This document shows, in pieces, positions 9,954 through 19,629 of a DNA stretch of 32,402 nt; the stretch's first letter is position 1; the number at the start of each line of letters is the position of its first letter. A program made the translations under genes and the position numbers. The DNA is from Desulfuromonas sp. (lineage in GTDB: Bacteria > Desulfobacterota > Desulfuromonadia > Desulfuromonadales > Desulfuromonadaceae). The stretch spans positions 1 through 32,402 of the forward strand of contig JAQUDG010000017.1 of the NCBI GenBank assembly GCA_028685815.1, in the 5' to 3' direction. The notes under the pieces were generated by a model. The model saw nothing but the letters and a program-made list of their open reading frames with translations, made no database searches and was not told the origin of the DNA.

Positions 9954-10745
9954 CTATCGAGGTTCATCCTCTTGCTGAGGCGATGCGCCAGTATCTCCAT
10001 ACAGGTACTGTAACACTGAATTGACCGCAAAACCGGCGGTTTCGGTACGTAAAATTCTGGGACCGAAGCGTACCGGAACAAACCCGTAGCTACGCGCCTG
10101 CGCTAGGTCATCCGGCGCAAGCCCCCCTTCTGGCCCGATTAAAACTGCAATAGTACTCCGCTCACGTCCCTCTACTTGTTCCCCGTCATGCTCTAGTTTA
10201 GCAGGAAGCACCGCATTCAATGCGGTCTCCGCCTCTTCCCACAACACCAAGCGTAATCCGGCGGTGCATGCCTGCAGGGCAGCCTCCAATGGCGTTGGAT
10301 TCTCCACTTTTGGCATCCAACTGCGCCCAGACTGACGTGCAGCCTCCTGTACAATCTTCTCCCAGCGCTGGCGTTTTTTCTCTTCTTTTTCGCGCGCAAT
10401 GCGTCCCTGGCAACGCTGGGTATACACCGGGATAAACCGACTCACCCCAAGCTCGGTGTTTTTTTGCAGCACAAGGTCAAAACGTTCCCCTTTTGGCACC
10501 CCTTGCAGCAACTCGATGTACACGGCAGTTTCCGCTTCAGTGCGTTGCTCAAGGACACGCACCCGTGCCTTTTTTGCATTATCTACTTCAAGCTCAACAC
10601 GCCAGCAGTGCCCAGCACCATCGCACAGATCAAAAACATCTGTTGGACGCAAACGCAGCACCGTTACAATGTGATGGGATATTTCAGCAGAGAGCTCCAC
10701 CGTTTGGGCCGTTGCTTCCAAGCACGGCACATAGAAGCGGCGCAT
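9954..10745 (-). CDS. rsmE: 16S rRNA (uracil(1498)-N(3))-methyltransferase
   Basis: MRRFYVPCLEATAQ..., LQKNTELGVSRFIPVYTQRC, AARQSGRSWMPKV, VLIGPEGGLAPDDLAQA, LGPRILRTETA-type ending (FGPRILRTETAGFAVNSVLQYLYGD). Confidence 0.95.
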   Translation of the reverse strand: MRRFYVPCLEATAQTVELSAEISHHIVTVLRLRPTDVFDLCDGAGHCWRVELEVDNAKKARVRVLEQRTEAETAVYIELLQGVPKGERFDLVLQKNTELGVSRFIPVYTQRCQGRIAREKEEKKRQRWEKIVQEAARQSGRSWMPKVENPTPLEAALQACTAGLRLVLWEEAETALNAVLPAKLEHDGEQVEGRERSTIAVLIGPEGGLAPDDLAQARSYGFVPVRFGPRILRTETAGFAVNSVLQYLYGDTGASPQQEDEPR

Positions 10746-11662
10746 CAGGTTGTGCGACGGTACTTGATGCACGCCCATTCCTCGGCGTAATCAATCGCCG
10801 CAGGCGTGGCGAAGCGGGGAGAAAAAGCCGCAGTGACATAGCCTACCTTCTCATCTAGAATTCCGGAAAGTACCAAATAGCCTCCGGGGGCCACACGCGC
10901 GCACAGCTCAGAGATAAGGCGCACATTTTCCTCAGCCAGAATATTTGCCACCACCAGATCAAAAGTTCCACCTATATCCTGCACCAAGTCAAGGGTCACT
11001 TCTATCCGGTCGGCACAACCGTTGAGGGCAGCATTGTCCTGGGCTGTCTGTACCGCTACCGGATCAATATCGCAGGCAATTACACACTCTGCGCCCAGGG
11101 CTGCTCCGGCTATAGCCAGTATGCCAGATCCGGTTCCGACATCGAGAATGCGCCGAGCGGCATGCCCAGAATCGTGCAGGTGGGCAATAAACTCAAGGCA
11201 CAAACGCGTGGTGCCGTGGGTGCCAGTACCAAACGCCATTCCGGGGTCGAGGGTTACCGTCACCGCGTCGTCGAACTGGGTTTGCTCCCAACTTGGTTTA
11301 ATCACTAGTTTTTTTCCGATGCGAACCGCAGTGAAATATTGCTTCCAACCTTCGGCCCAGTCCTGGTTGCCAATCTGGCGCCACGCTAGATGGATACTAG
11401 CATCGCGCAGCTCTGGCACCTCACTGAGAACGCGCGTATGGACTGCTGCTAGCAGCGGATCTACTGGGACATTCGCCGAGAAAAAAGCCTTAATAACGTA
11501 GGTGTCAGAAGATATTTCATCAGGATCGGGTACAATGAAGGTGTCGAGCTTACGCTCGTCTACAATAACCCCTGAACTTCCCATTTCGACCATCACTTCA
11601 CACACCGCATCGGTGCAGGCTACAGGGATAGTGCAGGATATTTCATACCAGTTTTCAGTCAT
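10745..11662 (-). CDS. prmA: Ribosomal protein L11 methyltransferase
   Basis: DPGMAFGTGTHGTTRLCLEFI, ILDVGTGSGILAIAGAALGAECVIACDIDPVAVQTAQDNAALNG, VVANILAEENVRLI. Confidence 0.96.
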   Translation of the reverse strand: MTENWYEISCTIPVACTDAVCEVMVEMGSSGVIVDERKLDTFIVPDPDEISSDTYVIKAFFSANVPVDPLLAAVHTRVLSEVPELRDASIHLAWRQIGNQDWAEGWKQYFTAVRIGKKLVIKPSWEQTQFDDAVTVTLDPGMAFGTGTHGTTRLCLEFIAHLHDSGHAARRILDVGTGSGILAIAGAALGAECVIACDIDPVAVQTAQDNAALNGCADRIEVTLDLVQDIGGTFDLVVANILAEENVRLISELCARVAPGGYLVLSGILDEKVGYVTAAFSPRFATPAAIDYAEEWACIKYRRTT

Positions 11663-11783
11663 TTTGCTTATGTAACAAATCGAAGCCGGAAAGGCAATGA
11701 AAGAGACGGCGAAAACGCTATCGAAAGGGGGCAGACAAAAAACTTACCCAGGGATGATGAACAAAAAATCCCAATGAAATCAC

Positions 11784-11811
11784 TTGACATCACCCAAAAA
11801 AAAGGGATACT
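11784..11811 (+). promoter_or_regulatory. Candidate sigma70-type promoter upstream of the ppsR-like gene
   Basis: TTGACA (11784-11789) - 16 nt - GATACT (11806-11811); consensus -35, partial -10. Confidence 0.45.
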
Positions 11812-12014
11812 GGTTACGCTTAACTAATGAGCAGGACAGCGCAACATGTTCACGTCTCTACCAGATGAGGTATTTTAACGCGGTTACCCAAGCAAATTAA
11901 GCACTGAAATCATTAAAATCTAGCAGGGGCTTAAGCGCATATAAAACGTGTATTTTCAGCTGACTTTCTTGCATAACCACCTTTTTCTGTTATAGGAAAT
12001 GAAACACTAAAAAA

Positions 12015-12845
12015 ATGCAACCACCTGTTGAAGCTAATATAAGTACCGGCAAAAAGGTCCTGCTCCTCTCTGATGCCACTGGTGAAACCGCAGAAAAGAT
12101 AGTTTCAGCGGCCCTGACCCAGTTCCAACACCGGGAAGCGCAAGTAACTAGGGTAAGCAATGTGCGGAGCAAAAACCAGATATATGCCGCCCTAGACAAA
12201 GCCGCCCAGCAGCAAGCGATGGTGATTTATACCATGGTGAACCGAGAGCTGTCGCGCTTGGTACATGAAGAGTGCAGCGCAATGGGCTTGATAAGCATCG
12301 ACGTTATAACCCCGCTGCTGGTGCGGCTGTCAGAGTTTTTGGGGACAACCCCAAATGAAACCCCGGGATTGCTCCACAGTGTCGATGATGACTATTTCCG
12401 CCGTATTGACGCCATAGAGTTTACCGTGCGCAACGATGATGGACAGGAAACCCGCTTCCTCAACAAAGCGGATATCGTCTTGGTTGGAGTGTCACGCACG
12501 AGCAAAACACCTCTTTCCATGTATCTGGCCCATCGCGGGTGGAAGGTTGCCAACATTCCCCTGGTGAGCGGGATCGCCCCACCACCGGAGCTCCTAACCC
12601 TAGAGCACAATCGCGTTGCCGGGTTGCTAATTAAAGCTGAGCGCTTGGTCGAACTTCGCGCTGCGCGCCTGCGCAATCTCGGACAAAACCCGCGCGAGGC
12701 TTATGCCCAGTTTGAACAGGTTGAAGAGGAACTTCAGGATGCCAGAAAGTTTTTTCGGCGCCAGAAGTGGGCCATTGTCGATGTAACCGGCAAGGCGGTT
12801 GAAGAAACAGCTAACGAAGTGCTCGTAAAACTTAAAATGATCTGA
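12015..12845 (+). CDS. PEP synthase / pyruvate phosphate dikinase regulatory protein (bifunctional kinase-pyrophosphorylase, DUF299)
   Basis: [81 protein letters not shown]. Confidence 0.94.
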   Translation: MQPPVEANISTGKKVLLLSDATGETAEKIVSAALTQFQHREAQVTRVSNVRSKNQIYAALDKAAQQQAMVIYTMVNRELSRLVHEECSAMGLISIDVITPLLVRLSEFLGTTPNETPGLLHSVDDDYFRRIDAIEFTVRNDDGQETRFLNKADIVLVGVSRTSKTPLSMYLAHRGWKVANIPLVSGIAPPPELLTLEHNRVAGLLIKAERLVELRAARLRNLGQNPREAYAQFEQVEEELQDARKFFRRQKWAIVDVTGKAVEETANEVLVKLKMI

Positions 12846-12993
12846 CTCTGAAAGCAACAGCACGCCCATAACCACAGGTCCAATGCTATATGCATCAACT
12901 AACTATAAACACTACTTAAATGGAACTAGCTACACACCATTGAACTCTACCCTAAAACTTAAGCACCGAACCAACCAAAAGGAGCCTAAAAAC

Positions 12994-13665
12994 ATGAAAA
13001 TTCTAGTTGTTGAAGATGAAAAAAAAGTAGCCAGCTTCATCAAACGCGGCTTGGAAGAGGAAAATTTTTCCGTAGATATTGCCGCCAATGGCGAAGAGGG
13101 TCTGTACATGGCCGAAGCGAACCGCTATGACCTGGTTCTCATGGATGTCATGCTTCCCAAAAAAGACGGCCTCACGGTTATCCGAGAATTACGTGAAAAA
13201 GGGGTCAAGACTCCTATCCTGTGCCTAACCGCCAAAGACAACGTCGATGACATCGTGGCTGGACTTGACAGCGGCAGCGATGACTACCTCACCAAACCCT
13301 TCGCTTTCGCCGAGCTGCTTGCCCGCGTTCGAGCGTTGGTACGCCGTAGCGGTGAAGACCGCGGGGCTGAGATATTCTTTGCCGACCTGCGTCTCGATCC
13401 GGTAACCCATAAAGTGTGGCGCGGCGAAAAAGAGATCGACCTGACTGCTAAGGAATATGGCTTACTTGAGTACTTCATGCGCTCACCAAACCAGGTACTG
13501 ACCCGTACCATGATCGCTGAACACGTGTGGGACTACACCTTCGATTCTTTCACCAATATCATCGATGTATATGTCAACTATCTGCGTAAAAAGATTGACA
13601 AAGATTACGACAAGAAACTGATTCATACCATCCGTGGTGTCGGGTATGTTCTTAAGGAAGCTTGA
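12994..13665 (+). CDS. OmpR/PhoB-family response regulator
   Basis: MKILVVEDEKKVASFIKRGLEEENFSVDIAANG...LVLMDVMLPKKDGLTVI...DDYLTKPFAFAELLARVRALVRR...; C-terminal winged helix ...DVYVNYLRKKIDK..KLIHTIRGVGYVL. RBS AAAAGGAG upstream. Confidence 0.97.
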   Translation: MKILVVEDEKKVASFIKRGLEEENFSVDIAANGEEGLYMAEANRYDLVLMDVMLPKKDGLTVIRELREKGVKTPILCLTAKDNVDDIVAGLDSGSDDYLTKPFAFAELLARVRALVRRSGEDRGAEIFFADLRLDPVTHKVWRGEKEIDLTAKEYGLLEYFMRSPNQVLTRTMIAEHVWDYTFDSFTNIIDVYVNYLRKKIDKDYDKKLIHTIRGVGYVLKEA

Positions 13666-14743
13666 TAAATGTCTGAGCAGTAAAGCCGCGCTTGGATGTA
13701 TTTTTGGCCTGGCACTGGCTGTTGCTGTAACAGCCGGTGCCGCCCTTTATAAAGGGCGGCAGGCCATAGAGACATCCTGCATCTGCAGCGGGATGTCTTC
13801 GCTCATTCTATCTTTGGTCCTCATTCTAACGCTGTTGCTCCTGGCCTTTGCCTTAGCGTGGAAAATAAGCGCGTGCAAGGCCGCTCTGGATAAATTCACC
13901 ACCCACTGCAACAACACCGAAATCGACTCCCTCACCGCCCCTTACACGCCGGAGTATAACTGCGCTGCGCTCGCCGCTGTGTTTGCGGCACACAATGCCA
14001 TGTTCAAACGACTGCATAATTCGACCAGTCGCATCCGCCAGTTTTCTGGCGACGCCTCGCACGAACTACGCACACCACTGACCATCATGCGCGGAGAAAC
14101 TGAAGTAGCCCTGCGCTGGGGCAAAACTGCGGAAGATTACCACAACACCCTAGTCTCCAACATGGAAGAGATAGAGCGCATGGGGCGAATCATAGAAGAT
14201 CTGCTGACTCTGGCCAAAAGCGAGTCTGGAGAGTTGCCCCTGTCTATTAGCCATTTAAGCCTGAGCGATCTGTTGCAGGAGATGTATATCCAAGCACGCA
14301 AACTTGCGGCAGAAAAAAACATTGAAGTCCATCTCCAGCACGAGGTAGACAAGGAGATCTGGCTCAACGGCGACGACCTGCGCCTGCGCCAGCTGTTCTG
14401 GAACATACTCAGCAATGCGTTGCGCTACACGCCGGAACATGGCAGCGTCGGCATTGAACTCAAGTGTACTGAAAACTCCGCGATTGTGTCGATTAGCGAC
14501 ACCGGCATCGGTATTGAACCCGAACATATCGAACATATTTTTGAGCGTTTCTACCGCACCGACGCCGCGCGTAACCGCACCGATGGTGGAACCGGCCTCG
14601 GTCTGGCCATTGCAAAATGGATTGTGGAATCTCACCACGGCAGCATCCATGTCAAATCAACAATCGACGGCGGCAGCACCTTTGAAGTAACCCTACCGCT
14701 AATTTGGGCCGAGACCCCCATTTTGTCACCCACACAGCCCTGA
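13634..14743 (+). CDS. Sensor histidine kinase with two TM segments and a very short extracytoplasmic loop; start overlaps the upstream RR
   Basis: HisKA FSGDASHELRTPLTIMRGETEVAL; HATPase NILSNALRYTPEHGSVGI...ISDTGIGIEPEHIEHIFERFYR...GGTGLGLAIAKWIVESHHG. GTG at 13634 or ATG at 13646. Confidence 0.95.
   Translation: MVSGMFLRKLDKCLSSKAALGCIFGLALAVAVTAGAALYKGRQAIETSCICSGMSSLILSLVLILTLLLLAFALAWKISACKAALDKFTTHCNNTEIDSLTAPYTPEYNCAALAAVFAAHNAMFKRLHNSTSRIRQFSGDASHELRTPLTIMRGETEVALRWGKTAEDYHNTLVSNMEEIERMGRIIEDLLTLAKSESGELPLSISHLSLSDLLQEMYIQARKLAAEKNIEVHLQHEVDKEIWLNGDDLRLRQLFWNILSNALRYTPEHGSVGIELKCTENSAIVSISDTGIGIEPEHIEHIFERFYRTDAARNRTDGGTGLGLAIAKWIVESHHGSIHVKSTIDGGSTFEVTLPLIWAETPILSPTQP
13739..13760. 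repeat. Perfect 22-bp palindrome inside the histidine kinase gene
   Basis: GCCGCCCTTTA|TAAAGGGCGGC read directly. Confidence 0.9.
13771..13797. repeat. Second inverted repeat (GACATCC ... GGATGTC) directly after the palindrome
   Basis: GACATCCTGCATCTGCAGCGGGATGTC; 7-bp arms, 13-nt loop (alternative internal CTGC/GCAG pairing). Confidence 0.8.
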
Positions 14744-14875
14744 CGAGCCCTAGTGGCGTAAGCAGGAGCGTTGCCCTCTGATCTGTTGCCTACGCCGGTA
14801 AAGTCTGCTAAACATCTTGCCCAACATTGCATCACCTGTACTCGACTGTTAACTCCCAGTGTTAGGAAACATCCC

Positions 14876-16273
14876 ATGCACCCTCTGCGCTTCTACCTGC
14901 TGCTGAGCATTCTTTGCATTTTATCTGTTCCGACATCCGGCATAGGCCACCCAGACTTTGTCGACCTGAGCAAAAAACTCAAGCCTGCCGTAGTCAATAT
15001 TAGCACCTTACGCAACAACGCCGAACCTGCCAACGCAGGTGGCAACTCAACTATGCTGCACGATTTTCTTGACAGTCTCATCCCTTCGCGGGGGAACAAA
15101 GCCAACCTACATCACTATCTTGGCTCAGGATTTATCATTTCTGAGGACGGATATGTGCTGACCAATAAGCATGTGGTCGATGATGCGCGTAAGGTGACGG
15201 TGAAAATTTCCGATGGTCAAACCTTTCCGGCAACCATTGTCGGTACGGATCAGCAGTTGGATATTGCGTTGCTGAAGATAAACACGACGGCGCAACTGCC
15301 CACGGTTACCCTTGGCGACAGCAACAAACTCGAGGTTGGGCAATGGGTGCTGGCCATCGGCAACCCTTTCGGGTTGGAGCATACGGTTACAGCAGGGATC
15401 GTTTCAGCAAAGGGGCGCGTAATCGGTGCGGGCCCATACGACAACTTTATCCAGACGGATGCCTCCATCAACCCCGGCAACTCCGGCGGTCCGCTGTTTA
15501 GCACCAATGCAGAAGTGGTGGGAATAAACACCGCTATTGTGGCTCACGGACACGGTATTGGTTTCGCCACCCCCATCAACTCTGTCACGGCTATTTTGCC
15601 GCAACTGCGCCACAATGGTCATGTAACTAGAGGCTGGCTGGGGCTCACTGTCCAGAACATCTCCCCAGCACTAGCCGAATCTTTTGGATTGCAAAATACT
15701 CATGGGGCCCTGGTCGCCGCAGTACACGACCCATCCCCAGCCGCAAAAGCTGGAGTGCACCATGCTGATATTATCTTGGGGTTTAATGGTCAGGAGATAA
15801 AGCAAATCAACGATCTATCCTGCCTCGCAGCGCAGGTCCCGCTTGGCGAGAGCGTAGCGCTTACCATTCTACGCCAAGGGGAAAAACTGCAGATTCAGGT
15901 GGAAATCATCGCCCAGGCTGTCCCTGCTCCCCCCCCACTCGAAACTACACCGACAGATGCATTAGTGGCGGCAGAGGCACCCGCTTCGCTAGGCTTGACC
16001 CTACACAACATAACCCTAGAGTTGCGGCGCCAATATGGCATCCTAGCCAATCACGGTGCGGTGATAACCTCGATTACTCCAGACTCACTTGCCGCTGCTA
16101 CAAGTTTGGCGCCGGGCGATGTCATCCTTGAATACAACCAAATCCCGGTAAACAACGCGTTCGAACTGCTCCATGCAACTCGTCAGGAAGATGAGGCTCC
16201 GGATAAGAGCGTGCGACTACTGGTGCAACGCGGAGAAAACCTATTTTTTGTCGGGATATCCCGCCGGGAGTAG
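14876..16273 (+). CDS. HtrA/DegP-like periplasmic trypsin-like serine protease with C-terminal PDZ domains
   Basis: Signal peptide, then catalytic triad context TNKHVV, LDIALLKI, NPGNSGGPL; PDZ-type RGWLGLTVQNISPALAESFG and a second PDZ-like repeat. ATG at 14876 preferred. Confidence 0.95.
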   Translation: MHPLRFYLLLSILCILSVPTSGIGHPDFVDLSKKLKPAVVNISTLRNNAEPANAGGNSTMLHDFLDSLIPSRGNKANLHHYLGSGFIISEDGYVLTNKHVVDDARKVTVKISDGQTFPATIVGTDQQLDIALLKINTTAQLPTVTLGDSNKLEVGQWVLAIGNPFGLEHTVTAGIVSAKGRVIGAGPYDNFIQTDASINPGNSGGPLFSTNAEVVGINTAIVAHGHGIGFATPINSVTAILPQLRHNGHVTRGWLGLTVQNISPALAESFGLQNTHGALVAAVHDPSPAAKAGVHHADIILGFNGQEIKQINDLSCLAAQVPLGESVALTILRQGEKLQIQVEIIAQAVPAPPPLETTPTDALVAAEAPASLGLTLHNITLELRRQYGILANHGAVITSITPDSLAAATSLAPGDVILEYNQIPVNNAFELLHATRQEDEAPDKSVRLLVQRGENLFFVGISRRE

Positions 16274-16342
16274 CGGCGTAGACATAACATATCTGTGGGT
16301 TTACACAGTGTGCAAATCTAGACGCTATGCTAATTTTTCGGT

Positions 16343-17716
16343 ATGCGAATAAAATTAAAACACCAGGTTTTCATGGCTCCGGCCACCGTCTTACTTATTG
16401 CGGGCTTGCTGCTTATCTTCATGCAGTATACCTACTGGGATCTATCCGTAAAACGGCGGCAAGCCAGCGATCTAGGTAAGTCCTTTATCGCGCTGGCCGA
16501 GGCAGATCTGGCGGCGAAGCGCATCCAGGGGCTGGCGCTGGCGCTGCGACATAACTTCGCCATCGACGCCAACCGTCTCGAAGAGATGGACATGCTCTAT
16601 TCTCACCTTGCTGATGCGCTGGAGCGCTCGGCTGACTATCTGGATATCGAGCCTGAACGCCTTCTGAGCCTGAGATCGATTGTCGCAAAACTCAACCCAG
16701 AAGAAGGTGTCGACACCGATCGTTTTCTCGCCACCCTAGATATTCTGCGCCCGCAGCTGATGCACCTGATAGAAAAAGCACGCAGCCAGCGGGGCAAGCT
16801 CAAGAGCCTGCGCAATCAGAGCATGGATGAACTGGTGGCGCGCACCACCTTGGTTTCACTAGTGGTCATGAGTGTCGCCATCATCATCGGGATTCTACTT
16901 TCCTGGTTTTTTTCGCGCCGAATTCTGCGCCGAATTCAAGTTATCTCCCATGGAGCGAACAATCTGCTGCGCGGAGAAAGCTCTCAAACAGACTCACCGG
17001 AAACCATCAGTGACGAACTGGACGATTTGACCGTATCGCTCAACACCATGGCAGAAAAACTAGTCCGCGTAGTGGGAGCAGAAAAGCTACTACAGGGGGC
17101 CGAAGATGAGCGCCGGCGTATCGCCCGCGACCTCCACGACCAAACCCTCGCCGACCTTTCCAACGTGCTGCGTGATATCCAGAGCCTCAAACAGGATAAC
17201 AGCTGCCACGATGCCGTTGAAGAGTTGGAAACCCGGCTCCAAGGGACTATCAATAATCTGCGTGAGGTGATGGACGATCTACACCCCCAAACCCTGGACG
17301 TACTCGGCCTGACCGCTGCTCTCGAAGCACACCTGGCGAGCCACGAAAAAAATAGCAGCGTCGAAACCAACTTTTTTGCTTCCAGCGCCGCCGAGGAACT
17401 GGATCTACCCAAGACCACGCAGTTGCAACTGTACCGCATTGTCTCTGAAGCAGTGCATAACGTGTATAAGCATGCCGATGCTACGCGGCTTGAGCTCACC
17501 TTTGACTGTACCGATAACGAGCTGATTTTGACCGTAGAAGATAATGGACGCGGGTTTGAAGCACGCCCTGATTCGAGCGGCAGAGGCTTACACAACATCC
17601 AAGAGCGCGCCCGCATCATCGGCGCGCTCTACATCTGGAAACCGTCACGCTTTTCTTCCGGCACTTGCTTTGAACTCAGCTTGCCGCTACAACAGCCCGC
17701 AACGTCCCCGAACTGA
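16343..17716 (+). CDS. NarX-like sensor histidine kinase (HAMP + HisKA_3)
   Basis: TM at N-terminus and near residue 170; HAMP-like region; DERRRIARDLHDQTLADLSNVL; ATPase LYRIVSEAVHNVYKHADATRLELTF...VEDNGRGF. Confidence 0.93.
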   Translation: MRIKLKHQVFMAPATVLLIAGLLLIFMQYTYWDLSVKRRQASDLGKSFIALAEADLAAKRIQGLALALRHNFAIDANRLEEMDMLYSHLADALERSADYLDIEPERLLSLRSIVAKLNPEEGVDTDRFLATLDILRPQLMHLIEKARSQRGKLKSLRNQSMDELVARTTLVSLVVMSVAIIIGILLSWFFSRRILRRIQVISHGANNLLRGESSQTDSPETISDELDDLTVSLNTMAEKLVRVVGAEKLLQGAEDERRRIARDLHDQTLADLSNVLRDIQSLKQDNSCHDAVEELETRLQGTINNLREVMDDLHPQTLDVLGLTAALEAHLASHEKNSSVETNFFASSAAEELDLPKTTQLQLYRIVSEAVHNVYKHADATRLELTFDCTDNELILTVEDNGRGFEARPDSSGRGLHNIQERARIIGALYIWKPSRFSSGTCFELSLPLQQPATSPN

Positions 17717-17794
17717 AATGTGGCTAGAATCAGGGCGAGGCACGGCTGAGGCCGATGTTATCTGCTCTTAATTTATTGATTTAAGGAGCTACCC

Positions 17795-18550
17795 ATGGAA
17801 ACTATTCGGGTAATTATTGCTGAAGACAATCCCCGAGATTATGAATTTCTCGAACAGCTGCTGCACAACTCCACTCAGGCTGAATTTGATATTGTGCGTG
17901 CCGCCGATGGCGATGCCGCCCTGCAGTTGGCGCGGAAGATGGAAAACCCCTTGGTGGTAAGTGACATCCAGATGCCAGGACTCAATGGCATCGAGTTTGC
18001 GAAAACGCTATGGAAGGAAAAACCCCAAGCACGCATTGTCTTCTGGAGCCAGTTCAAGGATGAGATGTATATCCGTGCCCTGCTTAAAATTGTGCCGCCA
18101 GAAACCGTCTACGGCTATATCCTGAAATCTAATACAGCGGAGCGAATTGCCGCAGCGGTAACCACGGTGCTGCTGGATGAACAGTGCTGGATAGATCCGG
18201 ACGTACGCAAGGTACAAGGACGCAGCGGCCACACCCAGACTGGGCTGTCAGATATCGAATTCGAGGCTCTGCTGGATATATCGCTCGGCCTCACGGACAA
18301 TCTTATAGCCCAGCGTCGCTATCTGTCCCGCCGTGGGGTGCAGAGTAGACTCAATTCACTCTACAATAAGCTATGTATTGATCAGGAGCAGTTTCAGGCA
18401 GAAAAAGTAGGAGACGCCTTCAATCCGCGTAATCGGGCGGTGGCGGTGGCGATTCAACGCGGGCTTATCAATGCCTTTGCCATGGAGCATGAGGAGGCGC
18501 AGCTGCAGCAATGGCTAGCAACCTTTAAAAAACGCCACAAAATAGCTTAA
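17795..18550 (+). CDS. Response regulator with receiver domain and divergent LuxR-like C-terminus
   Basis: METIRVIIAEDNPRDYEFLEQLL..VVSDIQMPGLNGIEFAKTL..YGYILKSNTAERIAAAV; C-terminus GLTDNLIAQRRYLSRRGVQSRLNSLYNKL resembles a LuxR HTH. RBS AAGGAG upstream. Confidence 0.88.
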   Translation: METIRVIIAEDNPRDYEFLEQLLHNSTQAEFDIVRAADGDAALQLARKMENPLVVSDIQMPGLNGIEFAKTLWKEKPQARIVFWSQFKDEMYIRALLKIVPPETVYGYILKSNTAERIAAAVTTVLLDEQCWIDPDVRKVQGRSGHTQTGLSDIEFEALLDISLGLTDNLIAQRRYLSRRGVQSRLNSLYNKLCIDQEQFQAEKVGDAFNPRNRAVAVAIQRGLINAFAMEHEEAQLQQWLATFKKRHKIA

Positions 18551-18588
18551 AACAGCTTGGCGTATCCACGCACGGATGTGCTGAGGCG

Positions 18589-19599
18589 CTAGTTACCCTG
18601 TTGGCGATACCGCCGCACGGCGTTATTGTGCTCACGCAGGGTTTTGGAAAAGTAATGCCCACCATCGCGGGTAGCAACAAAGTACAGCGCATCATCCTCA
18701 GCGGGGAAAGCAGCAGCATGGAGCGCCACCACCCCCGGGCTTGCTATCGGCCCCGGTGGCAACCCGAATACAACGTAGGTATTGTACGGATGCACCGCGC
18801 GTAGATCCGCACGGGTTATCTTACCGTCTAAAATGTCCAGTGCATAGATGGTGGTAGGATCGGCCTGGAGGCGCATGTTGCGGTGTAAGCGATTATGAAA
18901 CACGGCAGAGATTCGCGCCATTTCCGCATCATTGGCCGCCTCTTTCTGAATGATTGAAGCCAGGGTTACTAAAGCGTGCACATCGAGACCGTTACGCGCT
19001 GCTTCCTCTAGCAGTTCCGGAGTCAACTGTTTTTGCATCTGAGCCACCATGGTTTTCAGCACCGTAGCTTCGCTGGTTCCTGGGGCAAAGTGGTAGGTTT
19101 CCGGAAACAGATACCCCTCAAGTCGTGGCGCAGCCACCCCTGTTGCGGCAATAAAATTGCTATCCTGCAGCAGTTGGATATAGCTCTCATTGCGTCCTAA
19201 TCCAGCAGCGCTACACCGGGCCGCAATCTCTACCGCATTCAATCCCTCAGGGATAGTACAGCTCAGCATCTCCCCCTTGCCGCTGTGCAGAGTCTCCAAC
19301 ACCCCTAAGGGGGCATTGTTCCCGGCAAAACGGTATACCCCCGCTTGAATACCGCGATCAACCCCTTGCAGACGTGCCAGTAAACGCAGCGCACGTGAAT
19401 CTGCCACCACTCCGGCATCTTCAAGTTCATGCGCCACCGATATAAACGCCCGCCCCGGTTTGATCTCCAGCACATAGGGTTGCGGCGCAGCAATCGGGCG
19501 CAGGCTGAACCACGTCAATACCCCGACAGGTATCCCCACCAACACAATTAACCCCACTGCAATGGCAAGCAGTATCTTTCGGATTCCACACATCGACAT
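18589..19599 (-). CDS. mltG: Endolytic peptidoglycan transglycosylase MltG (YceG-like)
   Basis: PRLEGYLFPETYHFAPGTS, LASIIQKEAANDAEMARISAVFHNRLHRNMRLQADPTTIYAL, YNTYVVFGLPPGPIASPG. Confidence 0.96.
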   Translation of the reverse strand: MSMCGIRKILLAIAVGLIVLVGIPVGVLTWFSLRPIAAPQPYVLEIKPGRAFISVAHELEDAGVVADSRALRLLARLQGVDRGIQAGVYRFAGNNAPLGVLETLHSGKGEMLSCTIPEGLNAVEIAARCSAAGLGRNESYIQLLQDSNFIAATGVAAPRLEGYLFPETYHFAPGTSEATVLKTMVAQMQKQLTPELLEEAARNGLDVHALVTLASIIQKEAANDAEMARISAVFHNRLHRNMRLQADPTTIYALDILDGKITRADLRAVHPYNTYVVFGLPPGPIASPGVVALHAAAFPAEDDALYFVATRDGGHYFSKTLREHNNAVRRYRQQGN

Positions 19600-19629
19600 C
19601 CTCCCCCTTCAATGGGGTAAAAATGGGGG

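Noticed and set aside
16984-17619. 211-aa minus-strand ORF
   Set aside because: Ser/Arg-rich antisense of the NarX-like kinase; not a credible protein.
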